From positions 1-22,547 of IMG/VR virus record IMGVR_UViG_3300046836_000050: a stretch of 22,547 nucleotides of DNA; one strand, written 5' to 3'. This document shows, piece by piece, positions 1 through 7,612 of this stretch. Both the position numbers and the translations under genes were made by a program. The notes under the pieces are model-generated. The model worked only from the letters and a program-made list of their open reading frames with translations, made no database searches and had not been told where the DNA came from. The first letter of the stretch is position 1. Each line of letters opens with the position of its first letter. The stretch is from a virus.

Positions 1-166
1 CGCCAGTATCTTGTGACGGTCGCCATGCCTTCACATTGGGCAAGAACTGATGCAGATACCAGTCTTTGATGACGGTGGCGCCATCGCTGCCGAAGTAATT
101 CCGTAGCCGCATCGCATCCTGCTTGGCGGCGGCTTCGCTCGTCCATCGGCAGAAATAGTCGATCAT
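1..166 (-). CDS. Hypothetical protein, truncated at the window edge
   Basis: A partial gene running off the left edge. It starts at an ATG (164-166) that overlaps the TGA of the upstream fibre gene in an ATGA junction, so translational coupling is likely. The 55 visible residues begin MIDYFCRWTSEAAAKQD and contain an aromatic and Trp-rich stretch (KDWYLHQFLPNVKAW). No signal peptide or membrane segment is seen, and I do not recognise a family. Small proteins of this type often follow fibre genes in phage late operons and may be fibre-associated or chaperone-like, but that is inference from position only. The reading frame is open to base 1 and has sensible codon use, so I am fairly sure it is a real gene. 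Confidence 0.6.
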   Translation of the reverse strand, partial: MIDYFCRWTSEAAAKQDAMRLRNYFGSDGATVIKDWYLHQFLPNVKAWRPSQDTG

Positions 167-1416
167 GGATAGGTAAATCCTTGTAACGTGGTATCGGCGA
201 GTTTGCTGGTCCAGACGGTGAGGCGACGGAGATACGCATATAAAGGGTGGCCACCGCCATTGCCGCGCCCAATTACCAGGGTTGTTTCTTGAGCTACCGG
301 CCCCCCTCCAGTAGTCACTGTTCCGCCCGCGGCTACAATGGACCGCCCTCCGGCGGACATCCCGACCCCAACCTTGGCCCCAATGGTGAAAGTTAATGAA
401 TTGCCAAGAGTTGCCTGGGGAAATGTCACGCCGTCATAAGTGGAGGCCACTGTATTGGAGTCTATGTTGTTTGTAGCTATATCGCTGGCAGAATCAGCAA
501 TGATAGCTTGAGAGCTTGGACCGAAGCTAGCTTTGACGTCAGAAACAACTGAAAATGGCATATTCGATAGATCCGTAAACAAAGCAGCAATAGGACTTAT
601 CGCATCCGCCGCCCTCGCTACGGATACTGTGGTCGTGGGAATGTACGACGTGAATAAATTTGGTATGCCACGCTCTAGTTGTCCGCCCCAGATGAAAAGA
701 CCCGACGACCCATCTCCAGTATAACTGTAGGTTCCACCTGTTCCGGTGTCGGCATCCCCCAATTGTATTCTGAGATCGGTTTGTCCCGCAGAGGCATATG
801 CTTTGCAACGATACCAACCGTTCGCTAATGCCTCAATCGAGGTATTAGAAAATCCAGTAAATGTCCCGACTACTCCTGTGCCTACGTTGAAGTTGGCAAC
901 TACACTCCGTGTAGCATTTGCTATAGCTACCCAAGACCGTTCGGCGGCCTTGACATATATAGATTCATTTGAATCGTTCCCTGTCCCACCGACAGTGGCA
1001 GTAACATAATGTTCTGCGCTTCCGGCCGCTTCGACAAGTTTTTGCGCTGTGCTCGTGCCGTCTGGTGCAGTTGTTGTTGTCCCAATGCTGGAATTGGTTT
1101 TAGTCCAATTAGCATTGGAGAAATCCTGTGAGAACAGGACATAATTGGTCTGCGATCCCTCAATCAGCAATCCAGAATCGGCGATGCGCAAGGTATTGCT
1201 ACCGAATGATGTCAGCGTCCCGGCTGCGGTTGTGATAAAAGCGGTGGAGGCACGGGTGAGGGATAGATAGCTGGTTACCGATTGGCCTAATCCACCGGCC
1301 CCACTGTCATAGTATTGATTGTTGGCAAACCACAGATCGATGGCGGCCCCAGCAAGGGGAATGAGAACTGGAACCGGAACCGGCAAAATCCCAGAGGAAG
1401 CAAACGAAATGGGCAT
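163..1416 (-). CDS. Tail fibre / carbohydrate-binding appendage protein
   Basis: A 417-residue protein, probably a virion appendage that binds host surface sugars. Residues about 80-110 carry the hallmark of phage fibre-type carbohydrate-binding modules: an LLIEGSQTN segment, then DFSNANWTK and APDGTSTAQKL, followed by a beta-rich domain closing at GGQLERG near residue 245. The remainder (about 270-417) looks like a LamG/concanavalin-type beta sandwich found in phage minor tail proteins. The N terminus is short and hydrophobic with a PVPVPV stretch, and lacks a clear signal peptide cleavage site. The start ATG lies two bases after the TGA of the preceding gene and its own SD is weak, so coupling is likely. 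The gene is visibly richer in A+T than the ejection-protein genes, which fits module exchange of receptor-binding genes. The family assignment is from pattern memory; the exact role in the virion is inferred. Confidence 0.65.
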   Translation of the reverse strand: MPISFASSGILPVPVPVLIPLAGAAIDLWFANNQYYDSGAGGLGQSVTSYLSLTRASTAFITTAAGTLTSFGSNTLRIADSGLLIEGSQTNYVLFSQDFSNANWTKTNSSIGTTTTAPDGTSTAQKLVEAAGSAEHYVTATVGGTGNDSNESIYVKAAERSWVAIANATRSVVANFNVGTGVVGTFTGFSNTSIEALANGWYRCKAYASAGQTDLRIQLGDADTGTGGTYSYTGDGSSGLFIWGGQLERGIPNLFTSYIPTTTVSVARAADAISPIAALFTDLSNMPFSVVSDVKASFGPSSQAIIADSASDIATNNIDSNTVASTYDGVTFPQATLGNSLTFTIGAKVGVGMSAGGRSIVAAGGTVTTGGGPVAQETTLVIGRGNGGGHPLYAYLRRLTVWTSKLADTTLQGFTYP

Positions 1417-1418
1417 GC

Positions 1419-1940
1419 TCAGGTTGTCTCATAGATGATGTGCGCATCGGCAAGACCGGACACGCCACCTGCGGATGAACTATTCCACAAAATACTGCCG
1501 CCGCCGGGAGCCGTATTGCCGACCATCGTCCATTGCTGCGTGGGAGCTGCGTTCCATCTGATGATGCCACCAAACACGTTGATCCCGAGTTCAAGTTTGG
1601 CATCCGTGGTCGCATTGGATGGAATCACCTGGTTGGTTGCGTAGGACACGGCAGGAACCACGGGAGCCGCCAAGGCTGCAGTTGCAAAGTGCATCGGACC
1701 ATCCGAATTTTGCGCTGCTAGCGCGCCGACGGTGCCGGTTCCTATGCTGCCTTGTCTCGCAAGATATGTTGCCAATACCGCTGCGGTGCCGGCCTTGCCT
1801 GAGATCATGACCTCCAGCACATCGGTTATCTGTGTCGCTGAAGCACCTGTCAGCGCCATGTAGCCGCCCGACGTGGCCTGCGAACCGGCTGCAGTCGCGG
1901 CAAAGGTCAAGTTGCCTGAAGTGAATACTCTTTTAGCCAT
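1419..1940 (-). CDS. Small virion-type structural protein, unknown
   Basis: A 173-residue protein (MAKRVFTSGNLTFAATAAGSQ...) rich in Ala, Gly, Thr and Val, with alternating beta-like segments and no cysteines, membrane segment or enzymatic motif. The composition resembles small beta-sandwich proteins that decorate phage tails or fibres. A good SD (GGAGG, eight bases before the ATG) supports the start, and the gene overlaps the end of the zinc-ribbon gene by eight bases. It sits directly upstream of the fibre gene, so a tail or fibre-associated role is plausible. I do not recognise a named family; the structural role is inference. Confidence 0.55.
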   Translation of the reverse strand: MAKRVFTSGNLTFAATAAGSQATSGGYMALTGASATQITDVLEVMISGKAGTAAVLATYLARQGSIGTGTVGALAAQNSDGPMHFATAALAAPVVPAVSYATNQVIPSNATTDAKLELGINVFGGIIRWNAAPTQQWTMVGNTAPGGGSILWNSSSAGGVSGLADAHIIYETT

Positions 1941-2313
1941 CTGAGTGGCCTCCAGTTCTGGTTAGGGTTGGGCGGTGCATAGAACCGCTCAGGACATACT
2001 TTCCGCTGGCCACCATCTCCTTGATTTGCTCGATGGTCATGTGGACGTAATTCGGCTCACGCCGGACAGCATCGCAGCCGTCGCAGATGTAGGCATTGCA
2101 CTGGTAGCAGTGCGCGCGCTCGCGCGTGCGCAATGGGTTCATGACGACACACGACCCGCAGTGCGGACAGCCCAGCGTCGGTGCCTCGAAGATGGCACCC
2201 TCCTTGACTTGCTCGGGAGCGTAGCCAAGCCTGCGGGCAATCTCTGCGGGAATACCGGGCGAGGCTCTATGGTCGACGAGGATCTCGCCGTCTCGACTCT
2301 TCTTGCTGAACAT
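1933..2313 (-). CDS. Zinc-ribbon protein
   Basis: A 126-residue protein with a central cysteine-rich segment. Cys49-x2-Cys52 (CPHCG), Cys69-x2-Cys72 (CYQC) and Cys77-x2-Cys80 (CDGC), with further Cys55 and His51/His68, should coordinate one or two zinc ions in ribbon-like knuckles. The N terminus (MFSKKSRDGEILVDH) is followed by a helix-type segment, AEIARRLGYAPEQV, and the C terminus carries a helix, TIEQIKEMVASGKYVL. The start ATG shares one base with the TGA of the upstream gene (TGATG). Zinc ribbons in phage late operons can be DNA-binding or protein-contact modules; nothing here decides between them. Presence of the zinc site is well supported, function is not. Confidence 0.6.
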   Translation of the reverse strand: MFSKKSRDGEILVDHRASPGIPAEIARRLGYAPEQVKEGAIFEAPTLGCPHCGSCVVMNPLRTRERAHCYQCNAYICDGCDAVRREPNYVHMTIEQIKEMVASGKYVLSGSMHRPTLTRTGGHSDG

Positions 2314-2723
2314 CAGCTCAGGGCTGCGGTCAGCGCGCCCGAGGCAAACACCAGCGAATCACCAGCCTGCGTGATGCGGGCCACCGAGAGTGGACCGTAC
2401 CACAGCATGTTGCCGGAATTATTTGATAACACCGTGTCCCAGACCTGCACGCCGGAGAATGTTCCCACCGACAGATTGGAGTAGGTGATCGCCGCCGTGT
2501 TGGTGACCGTGGCCACGCCCGCCGCGACGACCGCCGGGTTCTGGAATAGCCCAGAGGCTCGGCTGTAGTTCGACGACGACAGCGTGATCTCGCTGCCTGA
2601 TACGGACGTTGGCGCACCCAGCGAAAGGCCGACGCCCCACGCAACCGGCCTGGTGGCGGCGCCAGCAGTGTTCATCCACCAGTTCATGGTGTTGAGCGCC
2701 ATATAAGAGCTTATGTTAGCCAT
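2313..2723 (-). CDS. Small phage tail/fibre-associated beta protein
   Basis: A 136-residue protein resembling a widespread phage family whose members read 'MNxxxNTxAxATRPxAWxVGLSxGxPT' and end in a beta strand of the type 'GDxLxFASGALTxxL'. Here NTMNWWMNTAGAATRPVAWGV, the GVGLSLGAPTS strand and the GDSLVFASGALTAAL ending are seen. Such proteins are often annotated as phage tail fibre proteins, with no enzymatic role. A strong SD (AGGAG, six bases before ATG 2721-2723) is formed partly by the stop region of the preceding gene. It is probably co-translated with its neighbours. The family resemblance is from memory; location in the virion is unknown. Confidence 0.6.
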   Translation of the reverse strand: MANISSYMALNTMNWWMNTAGAATRPVAWGVGLSLGAPTSVSGSEITLSSSNYSRASGLFQNPAVVAAGVATVTNTAAITYSNLSVGTFSGVQVWDTVLSNNSGNMLWYGPLSVARITQAGDSLVFASGALTAALS

Positions 2724-2885
2724 TTACTTCTCCTCTGCTTTGCTGGGTTCAATCTTTTCTTCTCTCCCGTCATGGAAGATCTTGTAGTCGCCATCCGCTT
2801 TGCGGCGGACGATGTAGACCTTGCTATCGTCGATGCTCAGGCTTCCGCGGCCACCGAAAGTATCGCCTCGCTTTTCGTCTGGCAT
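2724..2885 (-). CDS. Small charged hypothetical protein
   Basis: A 53-residue, strongly charged protein (MPDEKRGDTFGGRGSLSIDD... ending EPSKAEEK). I choose the ATG at 2883-2885 because a clear SD (GAGGAG, five to six bases upstream) precedes it; a longer reading from an ATG at 2909 lacks this. The first 49 bases overlap the 3' end of the methyltransferase-glycosyltransferase gene in another frame. A likely small beta hairpin is visible (KVYIVRRKADGDYKIFHDG). No family is recognised. The strong SD and tight packing suggest it is real. Confidence 0.5.
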   Translation of the reverse strand: MPDEKRGDTFGGRGSLSIDDSKVYIVRRKADGDYKIFHDGREEKIEPSKAEEK

Positions 2886-4732
2886 TGTCTCTCCTCGTTC
2901 TGCAGCCAAAGCGCCTTGGTGTGCTGCATGATGGTTTCGACGCTGATGTCAGAGATGCACGCCGTTCCTGTGTTGTCGGAATTCGGCGTGCAATAGGGCG
3001 GGAATTGCCCCTTCTCTGCGTTATGCAGACAGTGACATGGCCAACATGGGACTTTCTGCTGATCGGCGTGCAACGTCACGGTATTGATCCAGTGCTTGGT
3101 GGTGTTCTCCGGCGAGGCATGCCCGAGCAGCATGATCTTTGGCACCGGATCCATCGCCACGCTCCACATCAGTCCGGTATCGGGACCGATCACCAGATCG
3201 CTGACGGCGCACATTGCCAGCGCGCGTCGGATCGGCCAGTCGATCGCGCCATTGCCATGCGTGATGGCGATGTGCAGGCCCTTGGAAGAGCCATTGGTAT
3301 TGATGATGTACTGCTCGACCTGCCTGGCGGTTTCCAGATTGCGATCGGGATCGCCGAGCATGACGACAGGCACCTCCATCTCGTTGATGATGCGCGCCAC
3401 CAGCGCGCCCAGCCTGGGATGTGTCTTGTCGACCCGCGAGCCCGACATGGCGATGGCGATGCAGCGTTCGCCGACCTTGGCCTTGGTCTTCATGATGTCT
3501 TCGTATTCGCTCGGATGCAGATAAAACAACGGCCCGAAATCATAGCCGCAGCCGGCGATATCGAGCACCATCTCGAGGTAACTCTTGTTGGCGATCTTGC
3601 GTCGCACGTGCGCCGGCCAATGGAATTGCGTCATCTCGGGGAAGAAGGCCAGTGAGGACTCGCAGGAATGCGACAGGTGGCAATAGACGTCATACTCGTC
3701 GGCTCGTCCCCTGTGCCATTTCTGCCAGCCACCCATGTCACTCGGCATCTCCGAGCGCGTCTTCACCGACAACTTGTCGATGTTTGGGTTATACAAAAAC
3801 ACCTGCCACGCCGCTTCGTGCGAGGTGATCATCTCGACCTTGAGCCCCTTGCGCTTGAGCGCGTGAGCAGCAGCGCAGGCCATCAGATTGTCGCCGATAC
3901 CGCCGAATCTAGCGATGCCGGCCCAGCCGTTGCACAGTTTGACGTGCTGCGGCAGTTGCTGCGCGCGGCCATCCTCACGATCATAGGACGACACCACGCG
4001 GCGCAAGCCCGAAGTTTGTTTGATGGTAACGCCCATCGGCACGCACAGCATGTTGATGGTGTTGCAGCCGACCAGGACATTCTCTTTGTGGCCGCGAAAA
4101 TTATTCGGGTTAAATAATTTTGGCGCGTGCCAATACATCTCGTATTCCAGTTCGCGGAGCAGCGTGATCAGCGCCACTGATTTCTGCAGCCGGTCGTTCT
4201 CGACGTACAGGATCGGCTTGCAGCGCTTAAGTGTCTCCGCAGCACCGCGCAGAACATCAGCCTCCATGCCCTCGACGTCGACCTTGATGAAATGACACTT
4301 GTCGAGGTTGAAACTATCGAGTGTAGCGACCTTGACGTCATCGCCCAGCGTCAGCGTGCAGCCGCCAAAATCACCGATCTTCTCGTAATCCGTTTTTGCT
4401 ACGCCGGCCGCGCCGAAGGCGGCGCCGAGCGCCATGTTTTTCGCCGTGACATTCTCGAGATCATTCTGCGCGATGTTCTCTTTCAGCAGTTCAAACATGC
4501 GCGACTGCGGCTCGAAGGCGTATAGATGCCCGGCCTTGCGCGCCAGAGGAACGACGGTGCGGCCCAGGTTGGCGCCGACATCGACGACGGTGTCGCCTTC
4601 CTCGAACAGCGAAAGCATCAATTCGGTCTGGATCTCTTCGATCTCGCCGTAGAGTTCTAGCGCTCTTGCATTGTAGGCATCTGTCTCCAGCAGCGTAAGT
4701 TTGCCGTGTTTGAAGTCGATCGTCTTTTTCAT
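2837..4732 (-). CDS. FkbM-type methyltransferase fused to GT9-type glycosyltransferase
   Basis: A 631-residue two-domain enzyme. Residues about 1-235 are a class I SAM-dependent methyltransferase of the FkbM type, with SAM-binding VVDVGANLG (49-57), the acidic strand end FEP (73-75) and the typical KVDVEGMEADVLRGA segment (150-164). Residues about 270-610 resemble glycosyltransferase family 9 (ADP-heptosyltransferase-like): the GGIGDNLMA loop (278-286), the donor-site PDTG (517-520), and a following strand and HASPEN motif (538-543). A CWPCHC cluster (563-568) and further Cys near 581 and 592 may bind metal or be structural. FkbM enzymes O-methylate sugars or small molecules and GT9 enzymes add sugars to LPS, so the fusion may build or cap a methylated glycan on host LPS or on the phage's own fibres. 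The start ATG overlaps the TGA of the collar-fibre gene (TGATG), with an AGGA SD. The two domain calls are strong; substrate is unknown. Confidence 0.8.
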   Translation of the reverse strand: MKKTIDFKHGKLTLLETDAYNARALELYGEIEEIQTELMLSLFEEGDTVVDVGANLGRTVVPLARKAGHLYAFEPQSRMFELLKENIAQNDLENVTAKNMALGAAFGAAGVAKTDYEKIGDFGGCTLTLGDDVKVATLDSFNLDKCHFIKVDVEGMEADVLRGAAETLKRCKPILYVENDRLQKSVALITLLRELEYEMYWHAPKLFNPNNFRGHKENVLVGCNTINMLCVPMGVTIKQTSGLRRVVSSYDREDGRAQQLPQHVKLCNGWAGIARFGGIGDNLMACAAAHALKRKGLKVEMITSHEAAWQVFLYNPNIDKLSVKTRSEMPSDMGGWQKWHRGRADEYDVYCHLSHSCESSLAFFPEMTQFHWPAHVRRKIANKSYLEMVLDIAGCGYDFGPLFYLHPSEYEDIMKTKAKVGERCIAIAMSGSRVDKTHPRLGALVARIINEMEVPVVMLGDPDRNLETARQVEQYIINTNGSSKGLHIAITHGNGAIDWPIRRALAMCAVSDLVIGPDTGLMWSVAMDPVPKIMLLGHASPENTTKHWINTVTLHADQQKVPCWPCHCLHNAEKGQFPPYCTPNSDNTGTACISDISVETIMQHTKALWLQNEERQCQTKSEAILSVAAEA

Positions 4733-5709
4733 CAGAGCTTCCTGTAGTACGTGCCGGGAATAGAGATCGGGACGTTGTTGTGCGCGCTGCCGCTGCCGCT
4801 AGAACCAATGGTGCCGCTCGGTGTCCCGCCAGAGACACTAGTTGTGGTGGATGTATTGCCGCCGGATGTCACGGACGTGATGACCGTTCCGCCCGAACCA
4901 AGCACGGCGTTATTGGTAGTGAAATTGAAACCATGGCTATGGGCGCTCAGGGCATCGCCGGAAAAGGTATGTCCGTGCGCCGGCATTTCCGCCGTAGTCG
5001 TGACGTGCGTATTCTCGCCGATTACCGAAGCCGCCGTGAGTGCATCACCTACAATGGTTGGCGCACTACTCAAGCGCCCAGCACTGCTGTTGCCCATATT
5101 GTCGAGCCCAACCAGAAATGCGCCGCGGCGATCGGGTGTGTGGATGCGCTTATTGGCGGTCCAGTCTGATAGCGACGATCCTCCGCGCCCACCATCCACC
5201 GGACAAATTGCGTCGATAAAATTATTCCAGAGAAACTCGAACAATGGCTGGCATGCTGCTACGTTGCCGCCGGGCTCGTTTGCACCCGAGGAGGCCGAGC
5301 CAATGGTATTGCCATTGTCGCGTACCCAGCCGGTGCGCGTACCTTGCCGATCGAGCCACATGACGTCGCCGGTCTGGAAGATCGCGGTAGCGTCGACACC
5401 ACCGGATGGCGCCGCGCCTGCGGAGGCGCCGAGAGCCAGAATTGTCTGCTGGTCGAAATAGGTGATCGCACCATCTGAGCTCGTGGCCCGCGCCCGGTAG
5501 GAGCCGTCGGCCAGCCAGAATTGCCGCATCATCCCGTAGGCGTCGGCCGGGATCGGCCAGGGATTGAGCACGGTCAATGCCGTGTCCTGATAGGAATTGA
5601 CTGGCGTCGAGGTATTGGCTTGGTAGAGATATAAAAGCCACCCTACCGAAGGGATGCCGTTTAAATCCACACGCTGCGAGAGCGGAAGGCCAAAAATAGT
5701 GCCAGCCAT
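4732..5709 (-). CDS. Tail-collar-like fibre protein
   Basis: A 325-residue protein. The N-terminal part (1-100) has a virion-attachment look (VGWLLYLYQANTSTPVNSYQD, then FWLADGSYRARATSSDG). The middle (about 114-215) follows the phage tail-collar pattern: GDVMWLD, GWVRDNGNTIGS, LFEFLWNNF and a TPDRRGAFLVGLDNMG loop. Further on are metal-ligand-type HGH (245-247) and HSH (257-259), as in short tail fibres of the T4 gp12 type, then a Ser/Thr/Gly-rich run (271-309) and the ending AHNNVPISIPGTYYRKL. It is likely a receptor-binding fibre. It lies 28 bases after the gp16-like gene and is translationally coupled to the sugar-modifying enzyme that follows. Collar-like identity is fairly sure; the receptor is unknown. 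Confidence 0.72.
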   Translation of the reverse strand: MAGTIFGLPLSQRVDLNGIPSVGWLLYLYQANTSTPVNSYQDTALTVLNPWPIPADAYGMMRQFWLADGSYRARATSSDGAITYFDQQTILALGASAGAAPSGGVDATAIFQTGDVMWLDRQGTRTGWVRDNGNTIGSASSGANEPGGNVAACQPLFEFLWNNFIDAICPVDGGRGGSSLSDWTANKRIHTPDRRGAFLVGLDNMGNSSAGRLSSAPTIVGDALTAASVIGENTHVTTTAEMPAHGHTFSGDALSAHSHGFNFTTNNAVLGSGGTVITSVTSGGNTSTTTSVSGGTPSGTIGSSGSGSAHNNVPISIPGTYYRKL

Positions 5710-5737
5710 TGTTCTCTACCTTGCTGCCGTGATGCTG

Positions 5738-7612
5738 TTAGCGGCCTGGCCGTGGAACCTGTTGCTGGTTCTCATCGGCCTGGGCATTCGATGGGCTCTC
5801 CACCGTCGAGCGTATGATCTGTTGCGGCGTCAACGTGGTGCCCAAAGTGCCGTTGATGGTGTTGGCCAGTTCACCAGAGGTGCGTTGGAACGCCGCCAGT
5901 CCAGCCGGCGTCGGCCGTGCGGCGACAGTCTGGTAGACGCGGGCCCAGCGCGCCAGAGAGGCAGCGGTGGATGGCGCGGCCAGAATGCGGGCCATGATAT
6001 TGTTGCCAACCATGCCACCGATGGCGAGTGCCGGCGGAATGAGCGCCTTTGGACCCAACGTCGCCACTGCACCCAGGCCGCCGAAGATCGAGGCTATTGT
6101 CGTATAGAAGACCTGATGACCGGCGGTGCCGGATGTATTTGCGAGTTTCCCAGCCTGAACGAAACGCTCGCTTACATGCGCAATGTCGTCAAGGAATTGA
6201 ATGACCTGGCCGGAGCCGACGCTGCCGAACAGCACCCGCTTTCCCGTATCGCTCAGCCTGGCATAGTCGTTGAGAAAGATGGCCGGGCTGAAGGCCCCCT
6301 TTCTATCGCGCCCTAGTGTTGCGATCGCGGTCGAGGCAACATCCTGCCACACTTCTGGCGGCACTGCCGCCCGGGCCGCAACCAGGCCAGCCTGATCAGC
6401 GCTGGACCCCGTACCCGCCATGCGCACGATAGCCTGATAGACGCCCTCGCTGGAGCGTGTGCTTGGCCCGACGACCTTGCGCAGTCCCTCCTTCAAGTCG
6501 GCAATGCCTGCTGCCATCTTGTTGGCGCGTTCGAAAGCGATTGCCGCGCGTGGTCCTCCGGCATTGATCACCGAGGTGCGCAGATCGTCCGACAGCGTGC
6601 CGTAGATCCGCCGCAGCTCACCTTCGGAGAAACCCTCCGGCAGAATGCCGGTGTCGAGCAGTTCACCTATATTCGTGCGTAGATCCTTGATGCCGCTGTA
6701 GGTCAGGCCGCCCGGTCTATTGACGGCCTCGCCGACCAGATCAGCGGCACGTCCTGCACCCGGCAAACCGGCGGCCGCGCGCCGCGCGGCGATATCGGCA
6801 ACCGCAGCACCTGTGGCCTCAAGCGGCTGGGTACGGTTTGGATCAAGCAGACGTTCTACCGCGCCGTAGGCTTGCGATGTCTCACCGGCCACTCGCGGCT
6901 TGAACACCTTCTCGACGCCCTGCACAAAGCCTTGGCCGGCGAGCGCCGGATCTACCGCACCGCCTGCCAGATCCGCCGCACTGCTGACCTTACCGCCGAG
7001 CTGCTCGATCGACTGCGGGATTGCCTCCTGTAGGGGGCCGCCGCCTGGCACCTTGGCAATCGCCTGACCGGCAAAGCGGACCAGGGGACTTTCTGTGGCG
7101 ATCGCCCGCGGCACCTCGGTGCCGAGCCGCTCGGCCGCCTGGATTGCTACAGGTGCCGCCTTGGAAACCATAATGTTGCCGGGGCCCATCATGGTGCCGG
7201 CCATGCGACCGGTAGCCGACAGCACACCTTCATCTGTCGCTGGCGTGCGGGCGTAGACCTTGCGCGTATTGTCGGCCGGATCAGTCAGTACGACGTGCTT
7301 GTTCTTATCGGTAAGTACGAATTGCCCGTTGGCATCCTTGTAGCCGACATTGCCCAGTTCATCCTCTGTGGCTGGGCCTAGAAAATTAGGCGCCTGCGCC
7401 GAAATAACCGGCGTTGTTCGCTGCCCGGCCGCTTGCTGCTGCGCCATGAAGCCGGGATAGATCTCCTGTACTGCCTTAGCTGCGCTCTGCAGGAAGCCTT
7501 CCGGCTGCGGGGTTCGTGATGCAGCAAACGCCGCCGCATCACGCGGGTCTATTCCCTGCGATTGCGGCTGTTGCTGCTCAAATGCAGCAAGGTCGGCCGG
7601 ATCGATTGGCAT
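5738..7612 (-). CDS. Ejection-type internal virion protein (position of P22 gp16)
   Basis: A 624-residue protein of mainly helical, Ala-rich character. It begins with two short similar Asp-Ala-Ala-Phe blocks (DPADLAAFEQQQ and DPRDAAAFAASR) and ends Gln-rich. A hydrophobic stretch at about 505-545 (GGLGAVATLGPKALIPPALAIGG) could insert in or cross a membrane, as expected for proteins injected with the genome. It is third in a run of 255, 500 and 624 residues after the gp10-like hub, matching the order and sizes of P22 gp7, gp20 and gp16 (229, 471, 609). No lysozyme or peptidase motif was seen. Its start overlaps the stop of the 500-residue gene (TAATG). The ejection role is inferred from position, size and the membrane-like segment, not from a recognised domain. 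Confidence 0.5.
   Translation of the reverse strand: MPIDPADLAAFEQQQPQSQGIDPRDAAAFAASRTPQPEGFLQSAAKAVQEIYPGFMAQQQAAGQRTTPVISAQAPNFLGPATEDELGNVGYKDANGQFVLTDKNKHVVLTDPADNTRKVYARTPATDEGVLSATGRMAGTMMGPGNIMVSKAAPVAIQAAERLGTEVPRAIATESPLVRFAGQAIAKVPGGGPLQEAIPQSIEQLGGKVSSAADLAGGAVDPALAGQGFVQGVEKVFKPRVAGETSQAYGAVERLLDPNRTQPLEATGAAVADIAARRAAAGLPGAGRAADLVGEAVNRPGGLTYSGIKDLRTNIGELLDTGILPEGFSEGELRRIYGTLSDDLRTSVINAGGPRAAIAFERANKMAAGIADLKEGLRKVVGPSTRSSEGVYQAIVRMAGTGSSADQAGLVAARAAVPPEVWQDVASTAIATLGRDRKGAFSPAIFLNDYARLSDTGKRVLFGSVGSGQVIQFLDDIAHVSERFVQAGKLANTSGTAGHQVFYTTIASIFGGLGAVATLGPKALIPPALAIGGMVGNNIMARILAAPSTAASLARWARVYQTVAARPTPAGLAAFQRTSGELANTINGTLGTTLTPQQIIRSTVESPSNAQADENQQQVPRPGR

Noticed and set aside
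2885-3655. Forward 256-residue ORF opposite the methyltransferase-glycosyltransferase gene
   Set aside because: Antisense to a gene with clear domain motifs; composition is typical of a shadow frame.
4751-5461. Forward 236-residue ORF opposite the collar-like fibre gene
   Set aside because: Antisense shadow rich in Pro and Ser; no recognisable domain and the opposite frame is convincing.
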